Shown: positions 22,467-31,575, numbered from the stretch's first letter. The stretch is 40,017 bases of DNA from Microbacterium sp. (GCA_002703245.1 NZTV01000096.1:1-40017), one strand, 5' to 3'. Notes: generated by a model not told the origin, from the letters alone. Translations and numbers: made by a program.

Positions 22467-22793
22467 GTGTCCGATCTGCCCGTCTTCCTCGCCCAGCTGC
22501 CCGCCGCGCTCGGCATCCTGCCCACGGTCGAGATTCCGCCGAACGACACAGGGTTGCCCGGCATCGCCCAGCTGCGCACGATCGTCGGCGCGGTGATGAC
22601 CGTCGGCTTGATCCTCTCCGTCCTGGCCCTCATCATCGCCGCGATCGTCTGGGGCCTGGGGTCGAGCTCCTCGAATCCTCACCTCAGCAGCCGAGGAAAG
22701 ATGGGCGTCCTCATTGCCTGCATCGCCGCCGTCGTGTGCGGCGCGGCGGTCGCGCTCGTGAACTTCTTCTGGGCCGTGGGCCAGACGGTCTAG
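22467..22793 (+). CDS. Small membrane protein of the transfer operon (DUF6112-like, second copy)
   Basis: 108 residues from GTG 22467 with GATGGAGG before it. Two helices (RTIVGAVMTVGLILSVLALIIAAIVWGLG and VLIACIAAVVCGAAVALVNFFWAVG) around SSSSNPHLSSRGKMG. Same topology as the preceding protein, with a similar second helix, so the two are probably distant paralogues acting as channel or pilin-like subunits. Confidence 0.75.
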   Translation: MSDLPVFLAQLPAALGILPTVEIPPNDTGLPGIAQLRTIVGAVMTVGLILSVLALIIAAIVWGLGSSSSNPHLSSRGKMGVLIACIAAVVCGAAVALVNFFWAVGQTV

Positions 22794-22811
22794 GCGCCGG
22801 AGCCCTTCCCG

Positions 22812-24224
22812 ATGAGCATCTGCGACGTTCCCCTCATCGCTGATGTGTGCTCGGCGGTCGGCGACGCGACCGCTTCGCTCATCAGCGCGCCGTTCGACTT
22901 CCTCGCCTCCGCTATCGGCGGTGCCGCGCAATGGCTGTTCACGTCCGTCTGGACGCTTATCGACCAGACCACCCTCGTCGACCTGACGAACCCCGGCTAT
23001 GTCGGCATCTACAACCTGCTGTTCGGCGTCGCGATCAGCATCGTCGTGATCTTCTTCCTCGCCCAGCTCATCACGGGCATGATCCGCCGCGACCCCTCGG
23101 CGCTTGCCCGCGCCGCCACCGGCGCAGGCAAGGCGGTGCTCGGCTCGTTCCTGGTCATCACCCTCGGTACGCTGCTGCTCGAGGTAACCGACCAGCTCAC
23201 CATCGGCGTCGTACAGGCGGCAGGTCTGACGATGAGCGAGATGGGCCTGCGGCTGGGGACCATGTTCGTCGCCCTCGGCACCCTCAGCATCGCCAGCCCC
23301 GGCGTGGGGGCGATCCTGACGATCTTCCTCGGCTTCCTCGCCATCGCCGGCATCCTCATCGTCTGGTTCTCGCTGCTGGTGCGGAAGGCGCTGATTCTTG
23401 CGGCGATCGTGCTCGCCCCCATCGCGCTGGCCGGCTCGGCCTGGGATGCCACGCGCGCCTGGTTCGGGCGGTGGGCGGCGTTCGTCGTGGCGATGATCGT
23501 CTCGAAGCTCGTCATCGTGGTCGTGATGCTCGTCGCTGTCGTGCAGCTCGACGCGCCGATCGACCTGGATCTGCAATCCATCGCTGACCCGATGGCCGGC
23601 GTGGTGCTCCTGCTCACGGCCGCGTTCGCGCCGTATCTGGTCTACAAGCTCATCAGTTTTGCCGGATTCGACTTCTATCAGACGATCTCCGCCGAGCAGG
23701 AGGCGAAGCAGGCCCTCGACCGGCGCGTGCCGATCCCGGCGGCCCTGCCTCCGGCACGACCGAGCGACGCGGGATCGCCCGCTCCGTCCGGCAGCGGCCC
23801 GAACACAGCCACGACCGCTGCCGAAGCGGGCGAGACCGGCACCAGCACCGCGGGCACCGCGGGCGGAGGTGCCGCAGCGGGCGGCGCAGCTGGCGCCGGA
23901 GCTGCGGGAGGCGGAAGCGCTGCCGGAGGCGGGGCGGCCGCAGGAGGTGCCGCAGCGGGCGGCGCAGCCGCCGCAGGTCCTGCTGCCATCGCGGTCGTCG
24001 CGGCCCAGGCCGCCGTCGCCGTCGCCGAAGCCGGGCCGCGCGCGGGCGCTGCGGTGGCGGGCGCGACCGAGGCTCAGGCGGACAGCGCTCAGGCGACGCC
24101 TCCGCAGCCGCCCGCATCACCGCGTCCGAACACCACCGCGCCCGCGACCAGCCCAGCGCCGCCGTCGACGCAGCCCCCCAGCCAGCCACCGACGAGTCAG
24201 CCCCCGGCGAAGGAGCAGCCATGA
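22812..24224 (+). CDS. VirB6/TrbL-like polytopic channel protein with Gly/Ala and Pro-rich tail
   Basis: 470 residues. Residues 1-295 hold about seven hydrophobic segments separated by short charged loops (MIRRDPSALARAATGAGKAVLGS; WFSLLVRKALILAAIVLAPIALAG), the TrbL/VirB6 pattern of the inner-membrane pore of type IV secretion systems. From about 300 on the protein is low complexity: Gly/Ala-rich with repeats, then Pro/Gln/Ser/Thr-rich to the end. The tail may span the wall or be cytoplasmic; its repeat number may vary between strains. The stop overlaps the next start in ATGA. Confidence 0.85.
   Translation: MSICDVPLIADVCSAVGDATASLISAPFDFLASAIGGAAQWLFTSVWTLIDQTTLVDLTNPGYVGIYNLLFGVAISIVVIFFLAQLITGMIRRDPSALARAATGAGKAVLGSFLVITLGTLLLEVTDQLTIGVVQAAGLTMSEMGLRLGTMFVALGTLSIASPGVGAILTIFLGFLAIAGILIVWFSLLVRKALILAAIVLAPIALAGSAWDATRAWFGRWAAFVVAMIVSKLVIVVVMLVAVVQLDAPIDLDLQSIADPMAGVVLLLTAAFAPYLVYKLISFAGFDFYQTISAEQEAKQALDRRVPIPAALPPARPSDAGSPAPSGSGPNTATTAAEAGETGTSTAGTAGGGAAAGGAAGAGAAGGGSAAGGGAAAGGAAAGGAAAAGPAAIAVVAAQAAVAVAEAGPRAGAAVAGATEAQADSAQATPPQPPASPRPNTTAPATSPAPPSTQPPSQPPTSQPPAKEQP
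23865..23968. repeat. 26-bp perfect direct repeat, two copies 78 bp apart
   Basis: Copies at 23865-23890 and 23943-23968 lie in the Gly/Ala-rich part of the VirB6-like gene. The 78-bp offset equals three repeat lengths and 26 codons, so the region grew by in-frame duplication. Confidence 0.8.
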
Positions 24225-25678
24225 CGACGATCCGCGATGAGCACCCGGTCCGCCCGGTGTCGTTCTCCCGGCTGGAGCGGCGCGGCATCCTGCTTGGGCT
24301 CTCCGGCCCCAGGCTCGCCGCGGCGACCTTCGCGATCGTCGTCCTGGTGGCCTCGCTCAGCGTCGCCGGCACGACCGGCATGGCGTGGACGTCCCCGCTG
24401 TGGGGTGCGGCGCTCACCGTCGCCTTGGCTCGCGCCGGTGGCCGCGCCCTCATCGAGTGGGCGCCGGTCGTCGCGCACTGGCTGCTGCGGAAGGCCAGGT
24501 CGCAGACCCGCTACCGGCGCCGGATCGTCAAGCCGAAGCTCGTCGGCTCGCTCGCGCTTCCCGGTGACGCCGCCCGCCTGCGGCACTACGACGACCCTGA
24601 GAGCGGCGCGGTCATGGTGCACGATCCTCACGCGGGCACGCTCCTCGCGCTGGTGGAGGTGACGCATCCGGCGTTCGTGCTGCTCGATCCCGCCGAGCAG
24701 CAGCGCCGCGTCGAGGGCTGGGGTCGTGCCCTGTCGACGCTGTGCCGCTCGACGCGGGTCGCGCGCGTGCAGGTGCTGGAGCGCACGATCCCCGATGCCG
24801 GCACGGGCCTGGAGTCGTGGTGGCGCGAGCATGGCGTCGATGACGGCTCGTGGGCGGCCCGCGTCTACAGCGAGCTCATCGACCGTGCCGCGCCGACCGC
24901 CGAGCGGCACGTCACGACGATCACCCTCAGCGTCGACCTGCGGGCGGCATCCCGCGCGATCCGCTCCGCTGGCGGCGGGATGAAGGGCGCCGCAGCGGTG
25001 CTGCGGCAGGACATGGAAGCGCTGACCTCGGCGCTGCGCTCCGCCGAGCTGCGTCCTGGCCGGTGGGTGACGCCCGACGATCTCGCGCTCATGCTCCGCT
25101 CCGCCTACGATCCCGCGGTCGCCGCCGCCCTGGAACGCCACAGCGCCGTGGGCCGGGAGCTGGCGACCGCGGGACCGATCGCCGTCGAGGAACGGTGGGC
25201 GTCGCTGCGGTCGGACTCCGCCCACCACGCGGTGCTGTGGCTGTCGGAGTGGCCGAGGTCGATGGTGTATCCCGGCTTCCTCTCGCCGATCCTGCTCGCT
25301 TCCGGGGTGCGCCGGGCGGTGTCGATCGTCTACGACCCGATCCGTCCCGACGTCGCCGCTCGCGCGATCCGCCGCCGCAAGGTCGAGCACCTCTCCGACC
25401 GCGCCCAGCGCGCCCGGATCGGCCAGGTCGAGGATGCCGCGATCAGCGCGGAACTCGACGATGTGCTGCAGCAGGAAGCCGACCTCGTGGCGGGCCACGG
25501 CATCCTCCGCTACGCCGCGTTCATCGCCGTCACCGCCACGACCGCCGACGAGCTCGAAGCGGCCGTCGCCCGCATCGAACAGGCCGCGATCCAGGCGTCC
25601 TGCGAGACCAGACGCATCTGGGGCCAGCAAGCCCAAGCCTTCGTCGCCGCCGCTCTCCCGCTGGCCCGCGGCCTCTGA
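24221..25678 (+). CDS. SCO6880-like conjugation protein (PrgI-like membrane part plus VirB4 N-terminal-like domain)
   Basis: 485 residues. Two N-terminal helices (AATFAIVVLVASLSVAGTTG and WGAALTVALARAGGRALIEW) resemble PrgI/VirB3 proteins. The remaining about 400 residues (SGAVMVHDPHAGTLLALVEVTHPAFVLLDPAEQQRRVEGWGRALSTLC) form the CagE/VirB4-type N-terminal domain without Walker motifs. The ATPase domain is encoded by the next gene, so here the usual VirB3-VirB4 unit appears split. I know this architecture as SCO6880 from Streptomyces conjugative elements. It would anchor the ATPase at the membrane. Confidence 0.82.
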   Translation: MTTIRDEHPVRPVSFSRLERRGILLGLSGPRLAAATFAIVVLVASLSVAGTTGMAWTSPLWGAALTVALARAGGRALIEWAPVVAHWLLRKARSQTRYRRRIVKPKLVGSLALPGDAARLRHYDDPESGAVMVHDPHAGTLLALVEVTHPAFVLLDPAEQQRRVEGWGRALSTLCRSTRVARVQVLERTIPDAGTGLESWWREHGVDDGSWAARVYSELIDRAAPTAERHVTTITLSVDLRAASRAIRSAGGGMKGAAAVLRQDMEALTSALRSAELRPGRWVTPDDLALMLRSAYDPAVAAALERHSAVGRELATAGPIAVEERWASLRSDSAHHAVLWLSEWPRSMVYPGFLSPILLASGVRRAVSIVYDPIRPDVAARAIRRRKVEHLSDRAQRARIGQVEDAAISAELDDVLQQEADLVAGHGILRYAAFIAVTATTADELEAAVARIEQAAIQASCETRRIWGQQAQAFVAAALPLARGL

Positions 25679-25701
25679 CCCGATCCAGCGAACGAGCCCT
25701 G

Positions 25702-27165
25702 ATGAACGACGACGGACGCCGGATGCACACCGCGGGGATGATCGTCCCCGCCGGGGAACGACGCCGCGACCGCAGGCAGCGTGCAACTGCGACGCGCCGC
25801 CTCGAGCGCGAGGCCATGAACTCCCTCGCCCGACCGCGCACACCGAGCCCCGACGATGACGCGCCACCGGAGGGCTACCTTCCCGCGGCAGGCGAGCCGG
25901 GGCCTGATGGGTTGCGTTCCTGGCTGCGGTTCCGTGCCCCCGCCCACCAGGACACCTCGGCGACGCTCGCCGCCGGATATCCGTTCCTTGCGGAAGGCGG
26001 CCTCGGCACGGAAGGGCTCTACATCGGCCAAGACCTCTACAGCGGAGCGAGCTTCGTCTACGACCCCTGGGTCGCCTACCAGCGCGGGCTCATCTCCGCG
26101 CCGAACATGGTGATCGCCGGGATCGTCGGCAGCGGCAAGTCGGCGCTGGCGAAGTCGCTCTACACCCGCAGCCTCGCCTTCGGCCGGCGGGTCTATGTGG
26201 TCGGCGATCCCAAGGGTGAGCACAGCGAGATCGCCCGCATGGTCGGGGGCCGGGCGATCACGCTCGGCCACGGGATGCACACCCGCCTGAATCCGCTGGA
26301 TGAGGGCTACCGGCCGAAGTCGATGTCGGATGCGGAATGGGCCGTGCAGGTGGCGACCCGGCGCCGCGAGCTCGTCGGGGCGCTCACCGAGACCGTGCTC
26401 GGTCGTCCGCTCGCGCCGGTCGAGCACACCGCGATCGACGTGGCCCTGGATGCCGCGGTGCGCTCCGCCGACGTCCCGGTGCTGCCGCACGTCGTCGACC
26501 GGCTGCTCGCGCCGGATGCCGACGACGATCCGAGGCTCGCCGAGGACGGCCGGCAGGCCGCGCACGCGCTACGCCGCCTGGTGCTCGGGGATCTCCGGGG
26601 TCTGTTCGACGGCCCCTCTACGGAGGTGTTCGATCCGACCCTGCCGATGATCTCCCTCGACCTGTCCCGCGTCGCCGAGAACGACGCCCTGCTGAGCGTG
26701 CTGATGACCTGCTCCGCGGCGTGGATGGAGGCGGCTCTGACCGACCCGCAGGGAGGGCAGCGGTTCGTGATCTACGACGAGGCATGGAGGCTCATGCGCA
26801 GCGCGAGCCTCCTGCGGCGGATGGACGCACAGTGGCGTCTATCGCGCGCCTACGGCATCTGCAACGTCTTGATCTTCCATAAGCTGTCCGACTTGGACAC
26901 GGTGGGCGATCAAGGATCGGCAATGCGCGCGCTCGCCTCGTCGCTGCTGGCGCTCGCCGAGACGCGCATCATCTACCGGCAGGAATCCGATCAGGCCGGC
27001 CCGACCTCGGCTGCGCTCGGGCTGACCGGCACCGAGCGCGCCCTGCTCCCGTCCCTCGGCGTCGGCCAGGGTCTCTGGCGGATCAAGGAGAGAAGCTTCG
27101 CCATCGGCCACGCCCTGCACCCTGCCGAGCTCGCGGCCTTCGACACCACGGCCAGGATGCGATGA
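25702..27165 (+). CDS. VirB4-like conjugation ATPase
   Basis: 487 residues from ATG 25702. The frame runs far upstream only as a shadow. Walker A GIVGSGKS is at 140-147. VVGDPKGEHSEIARMVGG follows, as in VirB4/TraE ATPases. Walker B RFVIYDEAW is near 355, followed by RRMDAQWRLSRAYGICNVLIFHKLSDL, the typical arginine/sensor region. The N-terminal 80 residues are polar and arginine-rich, taking the place of the domain supplied by the preceding gene. It powers assembly or substrate passage through the mating channel. Stop overlaps the next gene in ATGA. Confidence 0.92.
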   Translation: MNDDGRRMHTAGMIVPAGERRRDRRQRATATRRLEREAMNSLARPRTPSPDDDAPPEGYLPAAGEPGPDGLRSWLRFRAPAHQDTSATLAAGYPFLAEGGLGTEGLYIGQDLYSGASFVYDPWVAYQRGLISAPNMVIAGIVGSGKSALAKSLYTRSLAFGRRVYVVGDPKGEHSEIARMVGGRAITLGHGMHTRLNPLDEGYRPKSMSDAEWAVQVATRRRELVGALTETVLGRPLAPVEHTAIDVALDAAVRSADVPVLPHVVDRLLAPDADDDPRLAEDGRQAAHALRRLVLGDLRGLFDGPSTEVFDPTLPMISLDLSRVAENDALLSVLMTCSAAWMEAALTDPQGGQRFVIYDEAWRLMRSASLLRRMDAQWRLSRAYGICNVLIFHKLSDLDTVGDQGSAMRALASSLLALAETRIIYRQESDQAGPTSAALGLTGTERALLPSLGVGQGLWRIKERSFAIGHALHPAELAAFDTTARMR

Positions 27166-27953
27166 GCGACGGCGGGCCGGACTACTTCCTCGACGCCCTG
27201 CGCGCCTTCGGCGACCAGTTCGACACCGACGAGGTATTCCGCCACCTGCAACTGGCCGAGCCCTCCTTCAGCGAAGGGCGCGGCGACATCGGCATTCTCA
27301 CCACGACGCAGGACATCGTTGTCGAACTCAGGCTGACCCGCGAGCGCCTGACGATCCAGGCGGGCGCATGGGCCACCGAGGACCGCGCCGAGGTCGACGC
27401 AGCCACGGCCGGGAACCTCCTCGGCTTCGATGCCGCCACGGGCGAACGACTGATGGCACACACGGAGGGAGCGCTTCGCGCGGGCGTCGCCGCCTGGGAC
27501 ACGTTGCTCGCCGAATACCGGGAGGAGATGAGCAAGTTCGTCCCGAACATGATGGCGCTGGACGACGCGCTCCGGCGCATCGAGAAGAAGTACGACCAGG
27601 TCTTCCTCTCCGAGGAAGACCCAGAGACGTTCGGGGCAGGACACTATGTGTTCTACCCCCTGGGCCACACGAGGTCGCGGCTTGCGATCGAGGAACGCTA
27701 CACGGGCACGGATTGGTCCGATCCCGATCGCGTACCGACGTCGTGGACCTGGCGGGCCGAACGAAACGTGCGCCGCGCCGACGGTCGCTATCGCTGGGTC
27801 ACCGACCACGAGGGCGAGACCCCCTCTGATCGGTACGCGGAGCTGATCGACCGCGCCGAGGCATGGGCGCGGCGCACGAACTTCATCGAGACGCGTATCG
27901 ACTCCTTCCGCCGGAGCTTCGTCAGCCAGCGTCTTCACCCGCCTCAACTCTGA
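27162..27953 (+). CDS. Hypothetical protein coupled to VirB4
   Basis: 263 residues. Contains GRGDIGILTTTQDIVVELRLTRERLTIQAGAW, AAGALRAGVAAW-type helices, a KKYDQVFLSEEDPETF region, and an arginine/aromatic C-terminus (RVPTSWTWRAERNVRRADGRYRWVTDHEGETP). No transmembrane segment, signal or known motif. Third codon positions are less strictly G/C than in neighbouring transfer genes, so it may be an insertion. It may be an accessory to the ATPase or a cargo gene carried inside the operon. Confidence 0.65.
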   Translation: MSDGGPDYFLDALRAFGDQFDTDEVFRHLQLAEPSFSEGRGDIGILTTTQDIVVELRLTRERLTIQAGAWATEDRAEVDAATAGNLLGFDAATGERLMAHTEGALRAGVAAWDTLLAEYREEMSKFVPNMMALDDALRRIEKKYDQVFLSEEDPETFGAGHYVFYPLGHTRSRLAIEERYTGTDWSDPDRVPTSWTWRAERNVRRADGRYRWVTDHEGETPSDRYAELIDRAEAWARRTNFIETRIDSFRRSFVSQRLHPPQL

Positions 27954-27969
27954 GCGCGACGCGGGGCAC

Positions 27970-27981
27970 GCACCGAACCTC
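27970..27981 (+). repeat. 12-mer GCACCGAACCTC, copy 2
   Basis: Exact match to 22413-22424, again located 20-50 bp before a transfer gene start (28007). Confidence 0.35.
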
Positions 27982-28006
27982 GGTCTGAACGACGACGAGG
28001 AGCGAG

Positions 28007-28558
28007 ATGCGCGATCGAAACGGCCGGGGCGCGGAGCCCGAATCTGAGCATCAGCCCCTGGCGGGCGTGCTCCCGCTGGTGCGGGTGGCCGAGCACGACG
28101 ACGGGACGGTGACCGTCACCCTGGACGGGAACCTCGTCGTCTCCGGGCCGATCGAACGATCACGCCTGGGCCGGGTGCTCTCGGCCGTCGCCGAGCAGAG
28201 CGGCGGGCCGGTGCGCGTGGAGCTTACCGCGACCGATGGGCGCGTGTTCGCCGACGTGCTGCGCCCGCCGACCCGCCCCTCACCGTTCGCCCCGCCGGTG
28301 CCGCCACCGACCGAGCTGCCCGAGCCGCTGCGCGCCCCCTCCCACGCGGCCAACACCATCCACGAACTGCTCGAGGTGCGCGGCGAGGGGTTCATCCCCG
28401 GCGAGGACGTGCAGGTCGCCGCGATCCTCACCGCCTCCAGCGCCGCACCGGACGGCGCGGCCCGCGGCCTGGTCGACGCCTCCCTCATCGGGGCGCCGAT
28501 TCGCGCACTGGCGCTCATCGGCGGCGTCTCCGGCACGCTCGCGATCCGGTACCTGTGA
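28007..28558 (+). CDS. Conserved hypothetical protein upstream of the coupling protein
   Basis: 183 residues, ATG with GAGGAG 5 bases upstream. N-terminal beta-rich domain (GVLPLVRVAEHDDGTVTVTLDGNLVVSGPIERSRLGRVLSAVAEQ), proline-rich linker (about 85-110), and a C-terminal domain (NTIHELLEVRGEGFIPGEDVQVAAIL, LVDASLIGAPIRALALIGGVSGTLAIRYL). No membrane segment. Its stop overlaps the start of the coupling-protein gene, so it may help that protein select DNA. Family not recognised. Confidence 0.7.
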   Translation: MRDRNGRGAEPESEHQPLAGVLPLVRVAEHDDGTVTVTLDGNLVVSGPIERSRLGRVLSAVAEQSGGPVRVELTATDGRVFADVLRPPTRPSPFAPPVPPPTELPEPLRAPSHAANTIHELLEVRGEGFIPGEDVQVAAILTASSAAPDGAARGLVDASLIGAPIRALALIGGVSGTLAIRYL

Positions 28559-30327
28559 TGAGCATGCAGCGCGGGGGCGGGCCGGCGAGCGACGTGCTGG
28601 TCAATCTCGCGCTCGGCGCGATCGCCGCCGTCGCGGGGCTCGCGCTCGTGCTGCGCGGCGCGGCGAGCGTCGCGGCCTGGCTCAGCGGTCTTCCGCAGCC
28701 CGACGGCGACATCGCCTCCGGGCTGGCGGTGCTGCTCGACCCGCTGAACCCGGCGGAGGCGACCGGCACGCCGGGACTCAACGCGATCGTGTTCTGGCTC
28801 GTCGCCGGGCTCATGCTCGCCGTCCTCACCACGGGCGTCGCCTTCGGCGTGGTCAAGTGGCGCTCACGCAGCCGCCGCCGCGACCCGCGCCGGCTGGAGG
28901 GGACTGCCACGGGGTCGGACATCGCCCAGACCGCCTCCACGCGCGCCCTGCAGAAGCGGTCGGCGAACCTGCGCCCGTCGCTCGGCAAGCAGGCCAAGCC
29001 TGCCGAGGTCGGCTACCTCATCGGCACCGCGAAGGGCCAGCGAGTCTGGGCATCGGTGGAGGACTCGATCCTCGTCCTCGGGCCGCCTCGTGCTGGCAAG
29101 GGCTACTACCTCGCTGGGAACTTCATCCTCGACGCGCCCGGCTCGGTGGTCACGACCTCGACGCGGCCGGACAACCTCGCGATCACGCTGCGCGCCCGTC
29201 GTCGCCTCGGCCCGGTCGCCGTCTTCGACCCGCAACGACTCGCACCGGGACTCCCGGCCGGGCTGCGCTGGTCACCCGTGCGCGGCTGCGAAGACCCCCT
29301 CACCGCAATGATCCGCGCCAGCGGCTTCGCTGCGTCGACCGGGCTCAGCGGAGGCGGGGTCGACTCCGGCGGATTCTGGGAGGGCAAGACCCGCGAGGCG
29401 ATCCAGGCGCTGCTGCACGCCGCCGCCCTCGGCGGCCTGGATGCCAGGAACCTCTACCGCTGGACCCTCAGCCCGGCGGCTGCCGCCGACGCGGTGCGCA
29501 TCCTCGCCGCCGAGCCGAACGCGGCCGAAGGGTGGGCGGACTCGCTGGACTCGATGATCCAGGCCGACCCGCGCACGCGAGACTCGATCTGGCAGGGCGT
29601 GAGCCTGGCCTTCTCCGCGTTCGCCGACCCGCGCGTGCTCGCTGCGGTGACACCCGCCCCCGGCGAGGTGTTCGACCCGACCCCGTTCCTGCAGGAGCGC
29701 GGCACCCTGATGATGCTCGCGACCGGCGCCGGGGCCGGGGCCGCCGGCGCACTGGTGGCGGCATTCATCGAGGACATCGTGGAAACCGCCCGCAGGATGG
29801 CGGCCCGCTCGCCGGGCGCGCGGCTCGACCCGCCGCTGGCGCTCGTGCTCGACGAGATCGGCAACCTGTCGCCCCTGCCGAGCCTGCCGACGCTCATGGC
29901 TGAGGGCGGCGGTTCGGGCATCACGACGATGCCGTTCCTCCAGTCCCTCGCCCAGGCCCGCGACAAGTGGGGGCAGGAGAAGGCCGGCGCGATCTGGGAC
30001 TCCGCGATCGTGAAGATCCTGCTCGGCGGGCAGGCGAACCCGAAGGACCTGCAGGACATCTCCAACCTGCTCGGCGAGCGCGACGACACGACGATGAGCG
30101 TCAGCCACGATGCCTTCGGCGCCCGCTCCTATCAGAGCTCGATCCGCCGGGTGCCGGTGATGTCCGGCGAGGAGCTGCGCACGATGCCGTTCGGCGTCGC
30201 CCTGACGCTGCTGCGGGCCGTTCCGCCGATCGTCACCGACCTGCGCGCATGGACGGCGCGACCGGATGCCGACCTGTTGCGCGCCGATCAGCGCGAGATC
30301 CAGGCGATCCTGCAGGCCGCCGAGTAG
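28558..30327 (+). CDS. Type IV coupling protein (VirD4/TraG-like)
   Basis: 589 residues from ATG 28558, overlapping the previous stop; a GTG one codon earlier is also possible. Two N-terminal transmembrane helices (LVNLALGAIAAVAGLALVLRGAASVAAWL and AIVFWLVAGLMLAVLTTGVAFGVV) enclose a short outside loop, the VirD4 topology. Walker A is GPPRAGKG, a variant ending in Gly seen in this family. SVVTTSTRPDNLAITL and Walker B LALVLDEIGNL follow, then GITTMPFLQSLAQARDKWGQ. It hands the relaxase-DNA complex to the VirB channel. Confidence 0.92.
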   Translation: MSMQRGGGPASDVLVNLALGAIAAVAGLALVLRGAASVAAWLSGLPQPDGDIASGLAVLLDPLNPAEATGTPGLNAIVFWLVAGLMLAVLTTGVAFGVVKWRSRSRRRDPRRLEGTATGSDIAQTASTRALQKRSANLRPSLGKQAKPAEVGYLIGTAKGQRVWASVEDSILVLGPPRAGKGYYLAGNFILDAPGSVVTTSTRPDNLAITLRARRRLGPVAVFDPQRLAPGLPAGLRWSPVRGCEDPLTAMIRASGFAASTGLSGGGVDSGGFWEGKTREAIQALLHAAALGGLDARNLYRWTLSPAAAADAVRILAAEPNAAEGWADSLDSMIQADPRTRDSIWQGVSLAFSAFADPRVLAAVTPAPGEVFDPTPFLQERGTLMMLATGAGAGAAGALVAAFIEDIVETARRMAARSPGARLDPPLALVLDEIGNLSPLPSLPTLMAEGGGSGITTMPFLQSLAQARDKWGQEKAGAIWDSAIVKILLGGQANPKDLQDISNLLGERDDTTMSVSHDAFGARSYQSSIRRVPVMSGEELRTMPFGVALTLLRAVPPIVTDLRAWTARPDADLLRADQREIQAILQAAE

Positions 30328-30402
30328 CGCGCCGGGGTTCGTTCGCACCTTCCTCACAGAGCCCGGCGGCACGCGCCAGGCCTGACAGGAAGGGTGACGG
30401 AG

Positions 30403-30996
30403 ATGGCACCGAGCGCAGACCCGGATCAGCGGATGCCGGAGGACCCGGACATCGAGCCGCGGGAGGGCATCGACGGGTTCATCGTGTCCAGCCCCCGGCT
30501 GACCACGATGTCGGATGGGCGTTCCCGGTTCTACGCCCGCATCGGTATGGAGCATTCCCAGCACCTCGGCGGCGGCCGCTTCGAGCAGCTCGACGCGACC
30601 TTCCACAACATGGTCGCCACCGGGCGGATCGCGGAGATCGCCGCCGACAAGCTCGTCAAGGGCGACAGGTTCGTCGCCCTCGGACACTTCGAGAAGCGTC
30701 CCGATCGCAACGACCCGGACGCGACGATCAAGGAGTTCGTGCTGACCGCCTTCGGCCCGAACGCGGCGCTGACGACCTACGCCGTCGACCGCACGCCTCG
30801 CCGCGGCGTCTCCCGCGAGGCGGCCGGCACCGCGGCGGAGCGCGAGAGCGGTCTGGACGCTCCGGCGGAGCCTTCCGCGGTGCGCGCCCCGCGCGGCCGT
30901 CCGTCGCGGACCACCGCGTCGGGTCGGCAGCTCGCCGACCTGAGCGCGGGCAGCGCCCCGGCCCAGGCGGTCTCCGGCGACGACATCCCGTTCTGA
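30403..30996 (+). CDS. ssb: Single-stranded DNA-binding protein (second copy, with acidic tail)
   Basis: 197 residues from ATG 30403, with AGGAAGG 9 bases upstream; the GTG at 30394 is too close to that site. An OB-fold of the SSB family (GFIVSSPRLTTM, FYARIGMEHSQHL, ATFHNMVATGRIAEIAADKLVKGDRFVALGHFEKR) is followed by a low-complexity linker and the end SGDDIPF. That acidic Phe-ending tail is the docking point for RecO, PriA and other SSB partners. It differs from the tail-less SSB of the minus operon, so the two have separate jobs, probably donor and recipient side. Confidence 0.85.
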   Translation: MAPSADPDQRMPEDPDIEPREGIDGFIVSSPRLTTMSDGRSRFYARIGMEHSQHLGGGRFEQLDATFHNMVATGRIAEIAADKLVKGDRFVALGHFEKRPDRNDPDATIKEFVLTAFGPNAALTTYAVDRTPRRGVSREAAGTAAERESGLDAPAEPSAVRAPRGRPSRTTASGRQLADLSAGSAPAQAVSGDDIPF

Positions 30997-31008
30997 GTGG
31001 GGAACGGG

Positions 31009-31575
31009 ATGAGCGAGTACGACGAGGACGGCCCGGCCGACGACCTGGAGGACGTGGATGACGCGCTCCCGGTCGGGCTGCCCGAGCCGCCGCACCCGAT
31101 CCGCTGGGACACGCTCAGCGCCGACGAGGCGGAGGCCGAATGGCTCGACCTGAACGCCTGGGTGAGTTGGCTGCGCCGAGCCTACGGCCTGCCCGCGAGC
31201 GTCCTGCCGCCGTTCTGGTACCGGCACGAGGAGCTGCTGTGGGAGCTGTCGGCGCTGCACCTGCACTGGCTCGGCGCCTACGACCCGGAGCAGCATGGTT
31301 CCGCTCCGATCGCCTGGCACGCCGACTTCGCCGCCGCCCGCGAGCGGCTGCGGGACTGGGTCTCGACCTCGGGCACGCGCCTGGACCGCGACCGGCCGAC
31401 CAGGGTGACCGACTGGCCCGGCGAGGAGCCGACCGATCACGGCGCCGAGATCGTCATCGAGAACCGCGACGAGGACTTCGTGGACTTCGTCGCCGCTGAC
31501 GTGGCCCGCCGCCGCGACCGCGACGGCAGGGCCACGGGAGGTGTCGACCCGGCAACCGGCGAGGTGCTGGACTGA
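31009..31575 (+). CDS. DUF4913-like protein
   Basis: 188 residues from ATG 31009 with GGGAACGGG upstream; a GTG at 30997 is less likely. Acidic N-terminus, then a conserved-looking core: LDLNAWVSWLRRAYGLPASVLPPFWYRHEELLWELSALHLHWLGAYD, which has the Trp-rich pattern (W..W..H.E....L..L...W) of DUF4913 proteins of actinobacterial mobile elements. Domain call from memory. Ends one base into the next ATG (TGATG). Function unknown. Confidence 0.7.
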   Translation: MSEYDEDGPADDLEDVDDALPVGLPEPPHPIRWDTLSADEAEAEWLDLNAWVSWLRRAYGLPASVLPPFWYRHEELLWELSALHLHWLGAYDPEQHGSAPIAWHADFAAARERLRDWVSTSGTRLDRDRPTRVTDWPGEEPTDHGAEIVIENRDEDFVDFVAADVARRRDRDGRATGGVDPATGEVLD

